From: Thermotoga neapolitana DSM 4359
GTDB taxonomy: Bacteria; Thermotogota; Thermotogae; Thermotogales; Thermotogaceae
Assembly: GCF_000018945.1 (NCBI RefSeq)
Contig: NC_011978.1
Location: forward strand, 1,086,729 to 1,150,728
Reading direction: 5' to 3'
Length of the DNA stretch: 64,000 bases
The notes below the pieces were generated by a model. The model did no database searches. It was given only the letters and a program-made list of their open reading frames with translations, and was not told the origin of the DNA. Below are positions 1 to 8,365 of this stretch, piece after piece. A program made the translations under genes and the position numbers. Within the stretch, counting starts at the first letter, position 1, and each line of letters opens with the position of its first letter.

Positions 1-816
1 GTGAAGAACAGAGAGTTCAACACGTACGTGAACTATCTCTACAAGAAGGCCCTTGTGGACATGGTGAGAAAGTATAAACCGGAGATATTCCTGATTGGTG
101 CGACCCTTGAAGGAAGAGAACTCGCCGGAATGGTAGCGACCGAACTGGAAACGGGTCTGACCGCCGATTGTACTGGACTGGACATAATACCGGACAAAAA
201 ACTCCTCGCCATGACGAGACCAACCTTCGGTGGAAACCTCATGGCGACCATCATGTGTCCCGATCACAGACCTCAGATGGCAACGGTGAGGCCCGGTGTG
301 ATGAAGGAACTTCCTCCAGATCCCGAAAGAACGGGAGAGATCATCGAGGAAGAGTACGATCTTGGGACCTATGAGAAGTTGATTGAGATCCTGGAGACGA
401 TACCGCTTCAAACCCAGGTGAATCTCGAGTACGCTCCCGTCGTGGTTGCCGGAGGAAAGGGAGTGGGAGGACCGGAGGGCTTCAAGAAATTGAAGGAACT
501 TGCAGATCTTCTTGGAGGGGAGATAGGGGCATCCAGGGCTGCCGTGAAGGCTGGATGGATCTCTCCAGAGTACCAGGTCGGTCAGACCGGAAAAACCGTA
601 AGGCCTGTCATTTACTTTGCATGCGGTATCTCCGGTGCGATCCAGCACGTTGTGGGAATAAAGGAATCCGAGATCATAGTTGCCATCAACATCGATGAAA
701 ACGCACCGATATTCGACATAGCCGACATAGGTATAGTGGGAGATCTCCACAAGGTGGTCCCTGCGCTCACATCGAAGCTCAGAGACCTTCTGAACAGAAG
801 CGGGGTGAGAGGATGA
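1..816 (+). CDS. fixB: Electron transfer flavoprotein alpha subunit (EtfA/FixB), N-terminus cut by window edge
   Basis: FAD-carrying alpha subunit of the electron-bifurcating EtfABCX (FixABCX) complex, which in Thermotoga is known to split NADH electrons between ferredoxin and a quinone. The visible 271 residues include the alpha-subunit FAD signature around CGISGAIQH and AINIDENAPIF, followed by the VGDLHKVVPAL segment. Family members are about 330 residues and have extra sequence before the point where this one begins, so the GTG at base 1 is probably internal and the true start lies upstream. The stop overlaps the fixC start by four bases, indicating translational coupling. The beta subunit (fixA) should lie just outside the window. 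Confidence 0.93.
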   Translation: MKNREFNTYVNYLYKKALVDMVRKYKPEIFLIGATLEGRELAGMVATELETGLTADCTGLDIIPDKKLLAMTRPTFGGNLMATIMCPDHRPQMATVRPGVMKELPPDPERTGEIIEEEYDLGTYEKLIEILETIPLQTQVNLEYAPVVVAGGKGVGGPEGFKKLKELADLLGGEIGASRAAVKAGWISPEYQVGQTGKTVRPVIYFACGISGAIQHVVGIKESEIIVAINIDENAPIFDIADIGIVGDLHKVVPALTSKLRDLLNRSGVRG

Positions 817-2129
817 AGATAGAATTCGACGTGGTCGTGGTCGGGGCAGGACCGTCTGGCCTTTCCTGTGCGTACGTTCTTGCCAGAAACGGGCTCAAGG
901 TTGCCGTGGTGGAAAAGGGAGAGTATCCCGGCTCCAAGAACGTGATGGGAGGAGTCCTTTACGTTCATCCGCTGAAAGAGTTGATGCCCGATTTCCTGGA
1001 AAAGGTCTCCGGGTCAAAAGCACTGGAGAGGAACGTCATAGAACAGAATCTATGGGTCCTCGGAAAAGAAGGTGTTGTGAAAATCGGTCACAGAAACGTT
1101 GAGTGGAAAGAGAAACCAAACGCCTTCACCGTTTTGAGGGCAAATTTCGATAGATGGTTCGCTCAGGAAGTGGAGAAAGCGGGGGCTCTGATCATACCGA
1201 AAACCAAGGTGGAGGATTTCCTCAGGAACGAAAAAGGAGAGATAGCGGGCGTTGTGACCTCCAGGCCCAGAGGAGAGATACACAGCAGGGCGGTTGTGAT
1301 CGCTGAAGGTGTGAATCCCATTCTCACGATGAAGGCAGGGCTTAGAAAGGAAGACCTGAAACCTCACATGGTGGCCGTTGCCGTGAAAGAGGTGATCAGT
1401 GTTCCTGAAGACGTTGTGAACAGGATGTTCGGTGTTGAGGGAAACGACGGAGCAACAATAGAACTTCTTGGAAGCTGGTCTGAGGGAATGTTTGGAATGG
1501 GATTTCTCTACGCCAACAGGTCCTCGGTATCTCTGGGGTGTGGTGTCCTTCTCGAAGACCTCAGGAAAAAGAAGATAAAGCCGTATCAACTCCTGGAAAA
1601 CCTGAAGAACCATCCCGTCATCTCCGACATGCTCGGAGAGTACAAAAACAACACCATGGAGTACCTGGCACATCTGATCCCCGAGGGTGGATATTACGCC
1701 ATGCCGAAGGTGTACGGAAACAGGGTGCTCGTGTGCGGAGACGCGGCAATGCTTGTGAACTCAATACACCGTGAAGGGTCGAACCACGCGATCACATCGG
1801 GAAGACTCGCTGCTGAGACACTCCTTGAGGCCTTTGAAAAAGGCGATCTCTCCGAAAAGACCCTGAAGAATTACTACCTCAGGTTGAAGGAATCTTTCAT
1901 ACTGAAGGATCTGGAAAAGTACAAAGACCTCATGCCCACAATGGAGAAGAATCATCAGTTCGTTGAAGTCTACCCCGATCTTGCAAACGATGTTTTGAAG
2001 AGGTTTTTGCAGGTCGATGGAACGCCGAAATGGGATGTTCAAAAACAGATCGCAGACATGGTTCTTTCCAGAAGGAGTCTAATCGGAATCTCCCTGGACC
2101 TTCTCAGATTCTGGAAGGCTGTGAGGTGA
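813..2129 (+). CDS. fixC: FixC-type flavoprotein (Etf-quinone oxidoreductase subunit, EtfC)
   Basis: FAD-dependent dehydrogenase subunit that takes electrons from EtfAB towards quinone. The N-terminal dinucleotide-binding fold is clear: GAGPSG at residues 11-16, with the acidic end of strand two at VVEKGEYPG. The second FAD-contact region, VLVCGDAAMLVN, is near residue 310, followed by HREGSNHAITSGRLAAE. The 438-residue length is normal for FixC. ATG at 813 follows a GGGGTGAG Shine-Dalgarno inside fixB and overlaps its stop. It is expected to be a peripheral membrane protein held with FixX at the inner face. Confidence 0.94.
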   Translation: MKIEFDVVVVGAGPSGLSCAYVLARNGLKVAVVEKGEYPGSKNVMGGVLYVHPLKELMPDFLEKVSGSKALERNVIEQNLWVLGKEGVVKIGHRNVEWKEKPNAFTVLRANFDRWFAQEVEKAGALIIPKTKVEDFLRNEKGEIAGVVTSRPRGEIHSRAVVIAEGVNPILTMKAGLRKEDLKPHMVAVAVKEVISVPEDVVNRMFGVEGNDGATIELLGSWSEGMFGMGFLYANRSSVSLGCGVLLEDLRKKKIKPYQLLENLKNHPVISDMLGEYKNNTMEYLAHLIPEGGYYAMPKVYGNRVLVCGDAAMLVNSIHREGSNHAITSGRLAAETLLEAFEKGDLSEKTLKNYYLRLKESFILKDLEKYKDLMPTMEKNHQFVEVYPDLANDVLKRFLQVDGTPKWDVQKQIADMVLSRRSLIGISLDLLRFWKAVR

Positions 2130-2135
2130 TGTGCC

Positions 2136-2414
2136 GTGAGGATCGAGGATAAACTCTACCTGAACAGATACAGAACGGACGAGGAAAATCCCCATTTGAA
2201 GATAAAAGACGAAAGCGTCTGTGCAAAAAAGTGTTCCGACCGGCCGTGTATAAGTTGCTGCCCTGCGGACGTGTACGAATGGACGGAAGAAGGAATGGAA
2301 GTGAAGTTCGAAGGATGTCTTGAGTGCGGTACCTGCAGAGTGGTCTGCCCATTTGGGAATATAGAATGGGAGTATCCAAGGGGGAATTACGGGATACTCT
2401 ACAAATTCGGGTGA
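2136..2414 (+). CDS. fixX: FixX ferredoxin-like protein (EtfX)
   Basis: Small 92-residue ferredoxin-like subunit that partners FixC. The second half carries a classic four-cysteine cluster motif, CLECGTCRVVCP (residues 68-79). The first half has a compact cysteine group (CAKKC, CISCCP) in the position of the other cluster, as in FixX proteins. The gene starts with GTG six bases after the fixC stop. This matches the EtfABCX architecture, in which EtfX passes electrons between the EtfC flavin and the membrane quinone. The start codon is the least certain part; identity and position in the operon are firm. Confidence 0.92.
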   Translation: MRIEDKLYLNRYRTDEENPHLKIKDESVCAKKCSDRPCISCCPADVYEWTEEGMEVKFEGCLECGTCRVVCPFGNIEWEYPRGNYGILYKFG

Positions 2415-2423
2415 GGTGGTCTT

Positions 2424-2765
2424 ATGTATGTGAGGATAGACAGGAGGAAACTACCCTGTGTGGAAACCGAAGGAACGGTTCTCTGCACCACCTGCGGAAA
2501 CAGTTATCAGATAGAGCCAAGGCAGAAACTGCATTCCATAATCGTCACGACGTGTCCACACTGTGGCCATCAGAACATAAACGTTGTGACCAACAGCATA
2601 AGGTTCATAGAAGAGGTCATCTCAAAGATAGAAAGACTCAAGCAGGATCTTCTCGAACTCAAAAGATCTCTCGAGATAGAGATGCAGCAGAACGGCTTTG
2701 TGGACAACTACCCGGAGGTGTTCAAAGCGGATGATGGAAAACAGCCTGAACCAAAACTCCTGTGA
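2424..2765 (+). CDS. Small zinc-ribbon protein with C-terminal coiled coil, unknown function
   Basis: A 113-residue protein I cannot assign to a characterised family. Two CxxC knuckles (CTTCG near residue 24 and CPHCG near residue 46) make a probable zinc ribbon. A lysine/glutamate-rich stretch follows (about residues 60-90, EEVISKIERLKQDLLELKR) and is likely a coiled coil. It sits nine bases behind fixX and its last 35 bases overlap the prenyl diphosphate synthase, so it is surely co-transcribed with the Etf genes. That context suggests a role in assembling or regulating the complex, but this is inference only. Confidence 0.75.
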   Translation: MYVRIDRRKLPCVETEGTVLCTTCGNSYQIEPRQKLHSIIVTTCPHCGHQNINVVTNSIRFIEEVISKIERLKQDLLELKRSLEIEMQQNGFVDNYPEVFKADDGKQPEPKLL

Positions 2766-3630
2766 ACTGGAAAGGGTCAGAGAACGCATCGTACAGATTC
2801 TTTCGAGGTTTTTCCCGGAACAGATAATGAAAGATCTGCCGCTTTTTGGAAAGATGTTGAGGGTGAGACTTTCGATACTCTCTTTCAGAAACAAAGGAGT
2901 GGAGATCGACGAAGATGCGATATCGTCTCTTGCTGCCCTTGAACTCGTTCATCTTGCATCGCTCCTTCACGACGATGTGATCGATGGGGCTCGCTTCAGG
3001 AGAGGAAAGGAGACGATAAACTCCCTGTACGGTGACAGGGCGGCGGTGGCGGCGGGAGATCTGGTCCTCGTCAGCGCGTTCCAGACCGTTGAAGAACTGG
3101 AAAACGACACTCTGAGAAGAGCGTTTTTGAACGTGATCAGAAAAATGTCGGAAGGAGAGTTGATCGAACAGTTGAAAAGGTACACACCGATCACAAAAGA
3201 AGAGTATCTCCGCATAGTCGAAGGAAAGAGTGGTGCACTCTTTGGCCTTGCTCTCCAGCTTCCTGCACTGCTGAAAGGAGAATCAGGAGAAGAACTCTAC
3301 AAACTTGGTGTTACCATAGGAACCATTTATCAGATGTTAGACGACATCATGGACTTTGCAGAGATGGAAAAGATCGGAAAAGACGGACTCCTTGATCTTA
3401 AAAACGGTGTTGCCTCTTTTCCGGTGGTGACGGCACTGGAGAAATTCCCGGAAGCCAGGCAGATGTTTGAAAGCCGTGACTGGAATGGATTGATGTCGTT
3501 CATGAGGGAAAAGGAGATTCTGAGAGAGTGCGAAGAGACTTTGAAGACTCTTGTGAAGAGAGTGATGGAGGAAAATCCCTGGTTGAAGGATTTTGTGGAG
3601 GGAATCTTCAGGGTCAAAATCTTTTCATGA
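2731..3630 (+). CDS. trans-Octaprenyl diphosphate synthase
   Basis: Makes all-trans C40 prenyl diphosphate from farnesyl diphosphate and isopentenyl diphosphate. The two aspartate-rich motifs are present: DDVID at residues 81-85, and DDIMD near residue 210 in the context YQMLDDIMD. An upstream in-frame ATG exists at 2698, but the ATG at 2731 gives 299 residues, the length I remember for the T. maritima enzyme, and follows a GGAGGTG Shine-Dalgarno about ten bases away. Placement behind fixABCX suggests a link to a prenylated quinone used by EtfABCX. That link is inference; undecaprenyl-type carriers are normally made by a different (cis) family. Confidence 0.9.
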   Translation: MMENSLNQNSCELERVRERIVQILSRFFPEQIMKDLPLFGKMLRVRLSILSFRNKGVEIDEDAISSLAALELVHLASLLHDDVIDGARFRRGKETINSLYGDRAAVAAGDLVLVSAFQTVEELENDTLRRAFLNVIRKMSEGELIEQLKRYTPITKEEYLRIVEGKSGALFGLALQLPALLKGESGEELYKLGVTIGTIYQMLDDIMDFAEMEKIGKDGLLDLKNGVASFPVVTALEKFPEARQMFESRDWNGLMSFMREKEILRECEETLKTLVKRVMEENPWLKDFVEGIFRVKIFS

Positions 3631-3642
3631 GGAGGTGTGTGT

Positions 3643-4227
3643 ATGTTCGTTGATTACCTGACTGTGTTCATGGCAGATGTGGTTGCTGGACTTGGTGTTC
3701 TCATCGCTTTTGTTCTCAAGGGTTTGAACGATTCTGAGAAGGCAAAACCCTTCGCTCCGGCTTTTGCGGCGGTTGGTCTTCTGGCGATCGCCACAGGACT
3801 TCACATGGTTCTGACCTGGCCGCTTCCTGGAAGTCACAACATCGCCTTCGGTGAACCGTTCCTTCTGTACGGGTTCGTCTTTCTGGCGGCAGCCATAGCC
3901 GTTGCAAAGGGATGGGACCTCATGCCCACGACGATCTTTGCTCTGTTTGCGGGAATATACGCTATCATAGTCGGTGGTTCCATAATAGGATACGGAATGA
4001 CAAGACATCCTGCTACCTCTGGACTCGGCTTCATCGTGGCAGGTCTTGTCGGTGTTCTGAGTCCCGTGGTCTGGAAACTCAGGGAAAACAAGGTTATAAG
4101 ATTCCTTGGTGTCGTTCTTCTTGCGCTGACGCTTCTTCTGTGGTTCATCACCATGTACGGCTCTGTCACGGGACACATGAACCCGCAGGGAAGCTTTGGA
4201 AAGTGGACTCCAATTCCCATGAGGTGA
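3643..4227 (+). CDS. DUF981-like polytopic membrane protein
   Basis: An integral membrane protein of 194 residues with about six hydrophobic spans. The segment TWPLPGSHNIAFGEP near residue 63 resembles the conserved signature I recall for the DUF981 family, which is found mainly in archaea and Thermotogales and has no known function. The ATG at 3643 is preferred over the GTG at 3637 because the GGAGGTG Shine-Dalgarno ends six bases before it and overlaps the GTG. It is the last gene of the Etf operon and is followed by a terminator. A role next to a membrane quinone or prenyl enzyme is plausible but unproven. Confidence 0.78.
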   Translation: MFVDYLTVFMADVVAGLGVLIAFVLKGLNDSEKAKPFAPAFAAVGLLAIATGLHMVLTWPLPGSHNIAFGEPFLLYGFVFLAAAIAVAKGWDLMPTTIFALFAGIYAIIVGGSIIGYGMTRHPATSGLGFIVAGLVGVLSPVVWKLRENKVIRFLGVVLLALTLLLWFITMYGSVTGHMNPQGSFGKWTPIPMR

Positions 4228-4247
4228 TAGAGAGGAAAAATCAGAAG

Positions 4248-4272
4248 GAGGGGCTGAAGCCCCTCTTTTTTT
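4248..4272 (+). terminator. Rho-independent terminator of the Etf operon
   Basis: A seven-base-pair stem, GAGGGGC/GCCCCTC, with a TGAA loop is followed by seven T residues. It lies 20 bases after the DUF981-like gene and before the next start codon at 4301. Confidence 0.9.
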
Positions 4273-4300
4273 GTAATAGAATAGCCCTGGGGGTGGTTGT

Positions 4301-5626
4301 ATGAGAGTTTTGCTCATAAACCCTTACAGTGGAGGGTACTATTACAGACTCGGGGCGGTTTACCCTCCCCTTGGCCTCATGTACATCTGCTCTTCTCTCA
4401 GAAAAAAGGGATACAGTGTGAACTTTGTGGACATGAACGTGGAGAGATTCGACTGGAAGAATTTCGATTTTGGTGAGTACGATGTGGTGGGAATATCCGT
4501 TGATACGGTGCGATTTCCTGTGGCAGAAAAGATCGCAGAAAGGGCAAAGGCCTGTGGTACTACGGTGGTGATGGGAGGGCCTCATGCAACGGCTTTTTAC
4601 GAAACGATCCTTCGGCAAGGTCTGTGCGATTATGTTGTACTCGGAGAGGGAGAGAGGGCTTTTTCAGATCTTGTAGAAAGTATCGCAAACAAAGAAAAAC
4701 ACCCTCACATACCCGGTATCGCTTACGTGAGAGATGGAGATATCTTTGTGCTTCCTTCTCGGTTCATAGAGAACCTGGATGACCTACCTTTTCCTGATAG
4801 AGAGAAAGTGTATCTTTACAGGACTAAATTCGCAGGTGAGAGGGCAACGAGCCTGATCACCTCAAGAGGTTGTCCCTTCAACTGTGAGTTCTGCAGTGCC
4901 TCTCAGTTCATGGGAAGAAGAATCAGATGGAGAAGCGTTGAAAACGTGGTCGATGAACTGAAGATCTTGAAGAAGATGGGATACGGTTCTGTGATCTTCT
5001 TCGATGACAATTTCACGATAAATCCAAAAAGGGTTGTGAATCTATGCGAAGAGATGCTGAGAAAAGACCTTCGTTTCAAATGGTGGGCGTTTTCGAGGGC
5101 AGACGAACTCCTCGGGCATGAAGATATGGTGGAGGCGATGTCGAAAGCAGGCTGCAAAATGCTGTTCATAGGTTTTGAGAGTGCAGACGACGAGGTACTG
5201 GAAGAGTATGGGAAAAATCTGAAGTCCGGAATAGCCTTCGATGTGGTGAAATTTTTGAAGAAATACAGGATAGACGTGTTTGCAAGTTTTGTGATCGGAG
5301 CGCTGAAAGACACGAAAAAGACCATAGAGAAAACCGTGAAGTTTGCCAGGAAATTGAAAGCGTCCATCGTACAGTTCTCAATTCTCACACCGTATCCTGG
5401 AACAGCACTCTTTGAAAAACTGAAACATCTGATCGTGGAAAAAGACTGGAGAAAATTCGATGGGACCCATCTGGTGTTCAAGCACCCAAATTTCTCATCG
5501 AAGGAGTTGAAAAGACTTTTTATAAAAGCCTATTATGCTGTGTACACGTCTCCGAGGTTGATATTCAGACGGGGTATACCATTTTTGATTCGACTGCTCA
5601 CTCGTAGAGAGGCCTACTCTCTTTGA
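4301..5626 (+). CDS. Radical SAM protein with N-terminal B12-binding domain
   Basis: A 441-residue class of enzyme in which a cobalamin-binding domain precedes a radical SAM barrel. The N-terminal part (residues 1-135) has the Rossmann-like pattern of these proteins (LLINPY, GGPHAT, GEGERAF). The iron-sulfur cysteines are in CPFNCEFC near residue 191. DDNFTINPKR and the EYGKNLKSG segment further along are typical of the family. The substrate is unknown; relatives methylate unactivated carbons or act in lipid or cofactor synthesis. A TAGAAT element at 4277, immediately after the upstream terminator, may be its -10 box. The 3' end overlaps the convergent flgJ-like gene by 13 bases. Confidence 0.88.
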   Translation: MRVLLINPYSGGYYYRLGAVYPPLGLMYICSSLRKKGYSVNFVDMNVERFDWKNFDFGEYDVVGISVDTVRFPVAEKIAERAKACGTTVVMGGPHATAFYETILRQGLCDYVVLGEGERAFSDLVESIANKEKHPHIPGIAYVRDGDIFVLPSRFIENLDDLPFPDREKVYLYRTKFAGERATSLITSRGCPFNCEFCSASQFMGRRIRWRSVENVVDELKILKKMGYGSVIFFDDNFTINPKRVVNLCEEMLRKDLRFKWWAFSRADELLGHEDMVEAMSKAGCKMLFIGFESADDEVLEEYGKNLKSGIAFDVVKFLKKYRIDVFASFVIGALKDTKKTIEKTVKFARKLKASIVQFSILTPYPGTALFEKLKHLIVEKDWRKFDGTHLVFKHPNFSSKELKRLFIKAYYAVYTSPRLIFRRGIPFLIRLLTRREAYSL

Positions 5627-5883
5627 GGAAGACTGGAGAATGTCTTTCCGCCGAGGCTCTTCATCACCATCTCCGTGAGCGGGCTCTGCTTTGCGGCCTG
5701 CTCTGCGTATTCGTGAAGGAGCATCTCTTTGAACCACTTCTCTGCGCTTGTTTCAGGGATCAGATCGTACTTTGGAATGGAGTTGTACATCTCTTTGAAC
5801 AGTTTATAAAACAGCTCACTCACAAACTCCACGCTGGCATCCTTCAGATTTTTTATATTGTGGGAAACTCCCAGAACGTACAT
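5614..5883 (-). CDS. FlgJ-like rod-binding protein (N-terminal domain only)
   Basis: An 89-residue protein resembling the rod-binding domain of FlgJ, which chaperones assembly of the flagellar rod. The core KWFKEMLLHEYAEQAAKQS and TEMVMKSLG match the family's short conserved helices. It lacks the peptidoglycan hydrolase domain that follows in gamma-proteobacterial FlgJ, as is usual outside that group. It follows flgI on the same strand with a nine-base gap and a good Shine-Dalgarno (GAGGTGAAAGG), so it is the last gene of the flagellar rod/ring cluster here. Its 3' end overlaps the convergent radical SAM gene. Confidence 0.75.
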   Translation of the reverse strand: MYVLGVSHNIKNLKDASVEFVSELFYKLFKEMYNSIPKYDLIPETSAEKWFKEMLLHEYAEQAAKQSPLTEMVMKSLGGKTFSSLPQRE

Positions 5884-5892
5884 CCTTTCACC

Positions 5893-6885
5893 TCACATGA
5901 TGATGAGTTCACCGAGTATGTAGCCGGATCTGTGAAGCACCTGAAGAATGGCGATGATGTCCTGGGGAGTGGCACCCGCCGCCTTCAGTGCGTTGACAAG
6001 GTTGGCCACGGTTGCTTCTTTGTCTCCAATCTTTCCGGCCGACACGCTCACCGTGAAGTTTCCGTACGTGATCACAAAGTCTGAGAGTTTCACGTCTCCT
6101 CCGAAGAGAACGGTACCGGTCCTTTCGTTGACCACTATCTTTGCGGGAAGATCCGGCTGCACCTCTATTTCTTCAACGAGTGAGAGAAAGGTGATGAGAT
6201 CATCCTGAAAGGCACTCGGAACGGTGAGTCTAATCGCCGAGGGATCCACGGCTTTTGCAAGGTCCATCTCGAATTTTTCGTTTATTGCCCTTGCCACTCT
6301 CGCTGCGGTGGTGATGTCTGGATTTCTCAGAAGTATCGTCACACTGTCTCCTTCGAGCATCTCAGAAGGAATATCTCTTTCCACTATGGCACCTTCCGGG
6401 AGATAGCCGACCACCTTGTATCTCTTTTGAAGGCTGGCTGAAAGCTTCACATCCTCACCGCCAAGGGTCACAGAACCCTGAGCAACAGCGTAGACCTTCC
6501 CGTCTGCTCCGTAGAGAGGTGTCTGTATTAGGTATCCCCCGGCGAGAGACTTTGCATCGGCAATGGAGGCTACCACGCAGTCTATCCTCATACCTTCCTT
6601 CGCGAAAGGAGGAATGTCCGCAAGAACCATCACAAGGGCGGTGTTTCTCGATCTCAGGTCCTCCTCTGGAACCTGGACACCGAACTTTTTCATCATCTCA
6701 AGAAGGAGCGGGGAGTTCACGTTTCCGGAATCTCCCGTTCCGTTGAGTCCAACGACGAGGCCGATTCCGAAGAGCTGGTTGTCACGGGCTCCCCTGAAAA
6801 ATGCGATGTCCTTTATTCTCGTGGTGATCGAAAAGAGAGAACTGAGAATCGCTAAGAGAAGAACGAGAAAAAGCGTTTTTCTCAC
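5893..6885 (-). CDS. flgI: Flagellar P-ring protein FlgI
   Basis: Builds the ring around the rod at the peptidoglycan layer. A signal peptide (residues 1-18, LFLVLLLAILSSLFS) precedes the conserved FlgI start, TRIKDIAFFRGARDNQLFG, then GLVVGLNGTGDSG. The C-terminus (NALKAAGATPQDIIAILQVL) is the standard FlgI ending. The 330-residue length is slightly short for the family. Translation starts at GTG 6885, behind AGGTGATG. It lies 11 bases downstream of flgH. Confidence 0.95.
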   Translation of the reverse strand: MRKTLFLVLLLAILSSLFSITTRIKDIAFFRGARDNQLFGIGLVVGLNGTGDSGNVNSPLLLEMMKKFGVQVPEEDLRSRNTALVMVLADIPPFAKEGMRIDCVVASIADAKSLAGGYLIQTPLYGADGKVYAVAQGSVTLGGEDVKLSASLQKRYKVVGYLPEGAIVERDIPSEMLEGDSVTILLRNPDITTAARVARAINEKFEMDLAKAVDPSAIRLTVPSAFQDDLITFLSLVEEIEVQPDLPAKIVVNERTGTVLFGGDVKLSDFVITYGNFTVSVSAGKIGDKEATVANLVNALKAAGATPQDIIAILQVLHRSGYILGELIIM

Positions 6886-6896
6886 TTTTCATCACC

Positions 6897-7499
6897 TCAC
6901 GTGAACAATCCTGCAAGGAACGAGAGCACTTTGTCGAAGAAACTTTCCTTTCCTGGTTCCTCGCTGAAAACCAGTTTCCCGTTCACCCATATCTCCGAGT
7001 CTGCCAGTTTGGTAGAATCCACCTCGTTTCCTATTTCTATGTCGTCCGGCCTCACCTTTCCCTTTATGATGATCTCCTGGTAGTCCTTGTCCACCTTTAT
7101 CGTCTTTCTTCCTTCCACCACCAGATTTCCATAGGGATCGACATCGACGACCACAGCCGAAACCTTTGCCACCACCGAAGATTTCATCTCTCCTCCCCGT
7201 GTTGTCTGTGGGGAGGGATTGTTGTTTATCGGTATGAAGTTGTTGAGGTTGAAGTTGGCGGCCGCACTCACCACGTTTCCAAGGATGCTCAGGAGGGTCT
7301 TCTGAATTTCGAGGCTTTCTCTTTCTGAAGACAGGTTGTTGTTTTCCCGAATCACTATGGTGACTATGTCACCGACTTTCGAGGCCTTTCGGATAGAGAG
7401 GAGATTTTTGTACTCCGACTCTCCCGAGGAGTTCCACATGGAGAAGGGAAAGATCGCTGTCGCCAGAAAGAGTATCAGCAGACACCACGCTTTCTTCAT
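6897..7499 (-). CDS. flgH: Flagellar L-ring protein FlgH
   Basis: Forms the flagellar ring at the outer envelope, which in Thermotoga would be the toga. Family features are visible: KVGDIVTIVIRE, the VVVEGRKTIKVD segment near residue 120, and the C-terminal GKVRPDDIE with DSTKLADSEIWVNGK. At 200 residues it is close to normal. In enterobacteria FlgH is a lipoprotein, but here the N-terminal hydrophobic segment (residues 4-20) has no cysteine at a lipobox position; the only nearby Cys is residue 6. It starts at ATG 7499, overlapping the flgA stop by four bases. Confidence 0.93.
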   Translation of the reverse strand: MKKAWCLLILFLATAIFPFSMWNSSGESEYKNLLSIRKASKVGDIVTIVIRENNNLSSERESLEIQKTLLSILGNVVSAAANFNLNNFIPINNNPSPQTTRGGEMKSSVVAKVSAVVVDVDPYGNLVVEGRKTIKVDKDYQEIIIKGKVRPDDIEIGNEVDSTKLADSEIWVNGKLVFSEEPGKESFFDKVLSFLAGLFT

Positions 7500-8359
7500 T
7501 CCGTCACCCCCAGTATTCTCAAAACGGGTCCTTTCTCAACTCTTCCGAAAACGTATTTTCTGCTTTCAACGTTCATGGCTTTCACAGTCTCTCCAAGATG
7601 TCCGTTTTCCAGTATCTCCACGAAGGTGGACACCTTTATGCTTCCAAGATCCACGTACGCCGGAACGATCTGCCCTTTCACCACGTCAGGAGGATGCTCT
7701 AACATATTCTTTGTGAGAACGGTACCGGATCTCAGGTATCTCTTAGACACCATCCCCACAACTTCTGAAACGTTGTAGAACGGCTCACCGTTGATTTCAA
7801 ATATATCCCTTTCTTCCACGGTCACAAAGTCTTCCTTTATCACATCTCCCACGTTTATATTTCTCTTCAGGACCACCACATTCCTTTCTTTTTTGAGTAC
7901 AACGTTCAGGGTCACGTAGGAACCATCGGTGAATTTCAGAAAAACGTTGATCAGGTTCTTCGATATTCTGGTAACTCTCACGTAGGAGAGGTTTAGATCC
8001 TGTGGGAACTTTCCGAAGGTTTTCACGACGAACGCTTCGAAGTCTTTCACGCCCACCTTCTTTTCGATTTCTTCGTGTACCACTTTTCTGATTTCGTCGG
8101 GACCTTTTACCGTTATCCTTATCTGGTCTGGTCCTGTGAATTCGTGCTCCGGGAACCTGATCTTCAGGAAACTTTGGGAAATAAGGTATTCAAAGCCCGG
8201 AAGTAGGACCATCAGGTCTTTGTCTGTATCGATCTTTTCGACGGTGAGGTCGTTCAGAGAAAGAACTCCTGGCGTGGCCAGGAGTGTTTCTTTCAGGGTG
8301 AAGGTTTCAGAGAAGAGGAATGAAGAGAGAAACGTCAACAGTATTAAAAAGAATCTCAT
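7496..8359 (-). CDS. flgA: Flagellar P-ring assembly chaperone FlgA
   Basis: Periplasmic chaperone for FlgI assembly. A short signal peptide is followed by an N-terminal domain and a C-terminal SAF domain from about residue 160 (NINVGDVIKEDFVTVEERD, then RYLRSGTVLTKNMLE). The final segment with VESRKYVFGRVEKG is the usual FlgA terminus. At 287 residues it is longer than the E. coli protein. It sits between flgG and flgH, and its stop overlaps the flgH start, matching the order of the rest of the cluster. Confidence 0.9.
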   Translation of the reverse strand: MRFFLILLTFLSSFLFSETFTLKETLLATPGVLSLNDLTVEKIDTDKDLMVLLPGFEYLISQSFLKIRFPEHEFTGPDQIRITVKGPDEIRKVVHEEIEKKVGVKDFEAFVVKTFGKFPQDLNLSYVRVTRISKNLINVFLKFTDGSYVTLNVVLKKERNVVVLKRNINVGDVIKEDFVTVEERDIFEINGEPFYNVSEVVGMVSKRYLRSGTVLTKNMLEHPPDVVKGQIVPAYVDLGSIKVSTFVEILENGHLGETVKAMNVESRKYVFGRVEKGPVLRILGVTE

Positions 8360-8365
8360 AGTTCA

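Noticed and set aside
5623..6084. 153-codon plus-strand frame opposite flgJ/flgI
   Set aside because: It is a shadow of two convincing flagellar genes, with low-complexity translation and no start signals.
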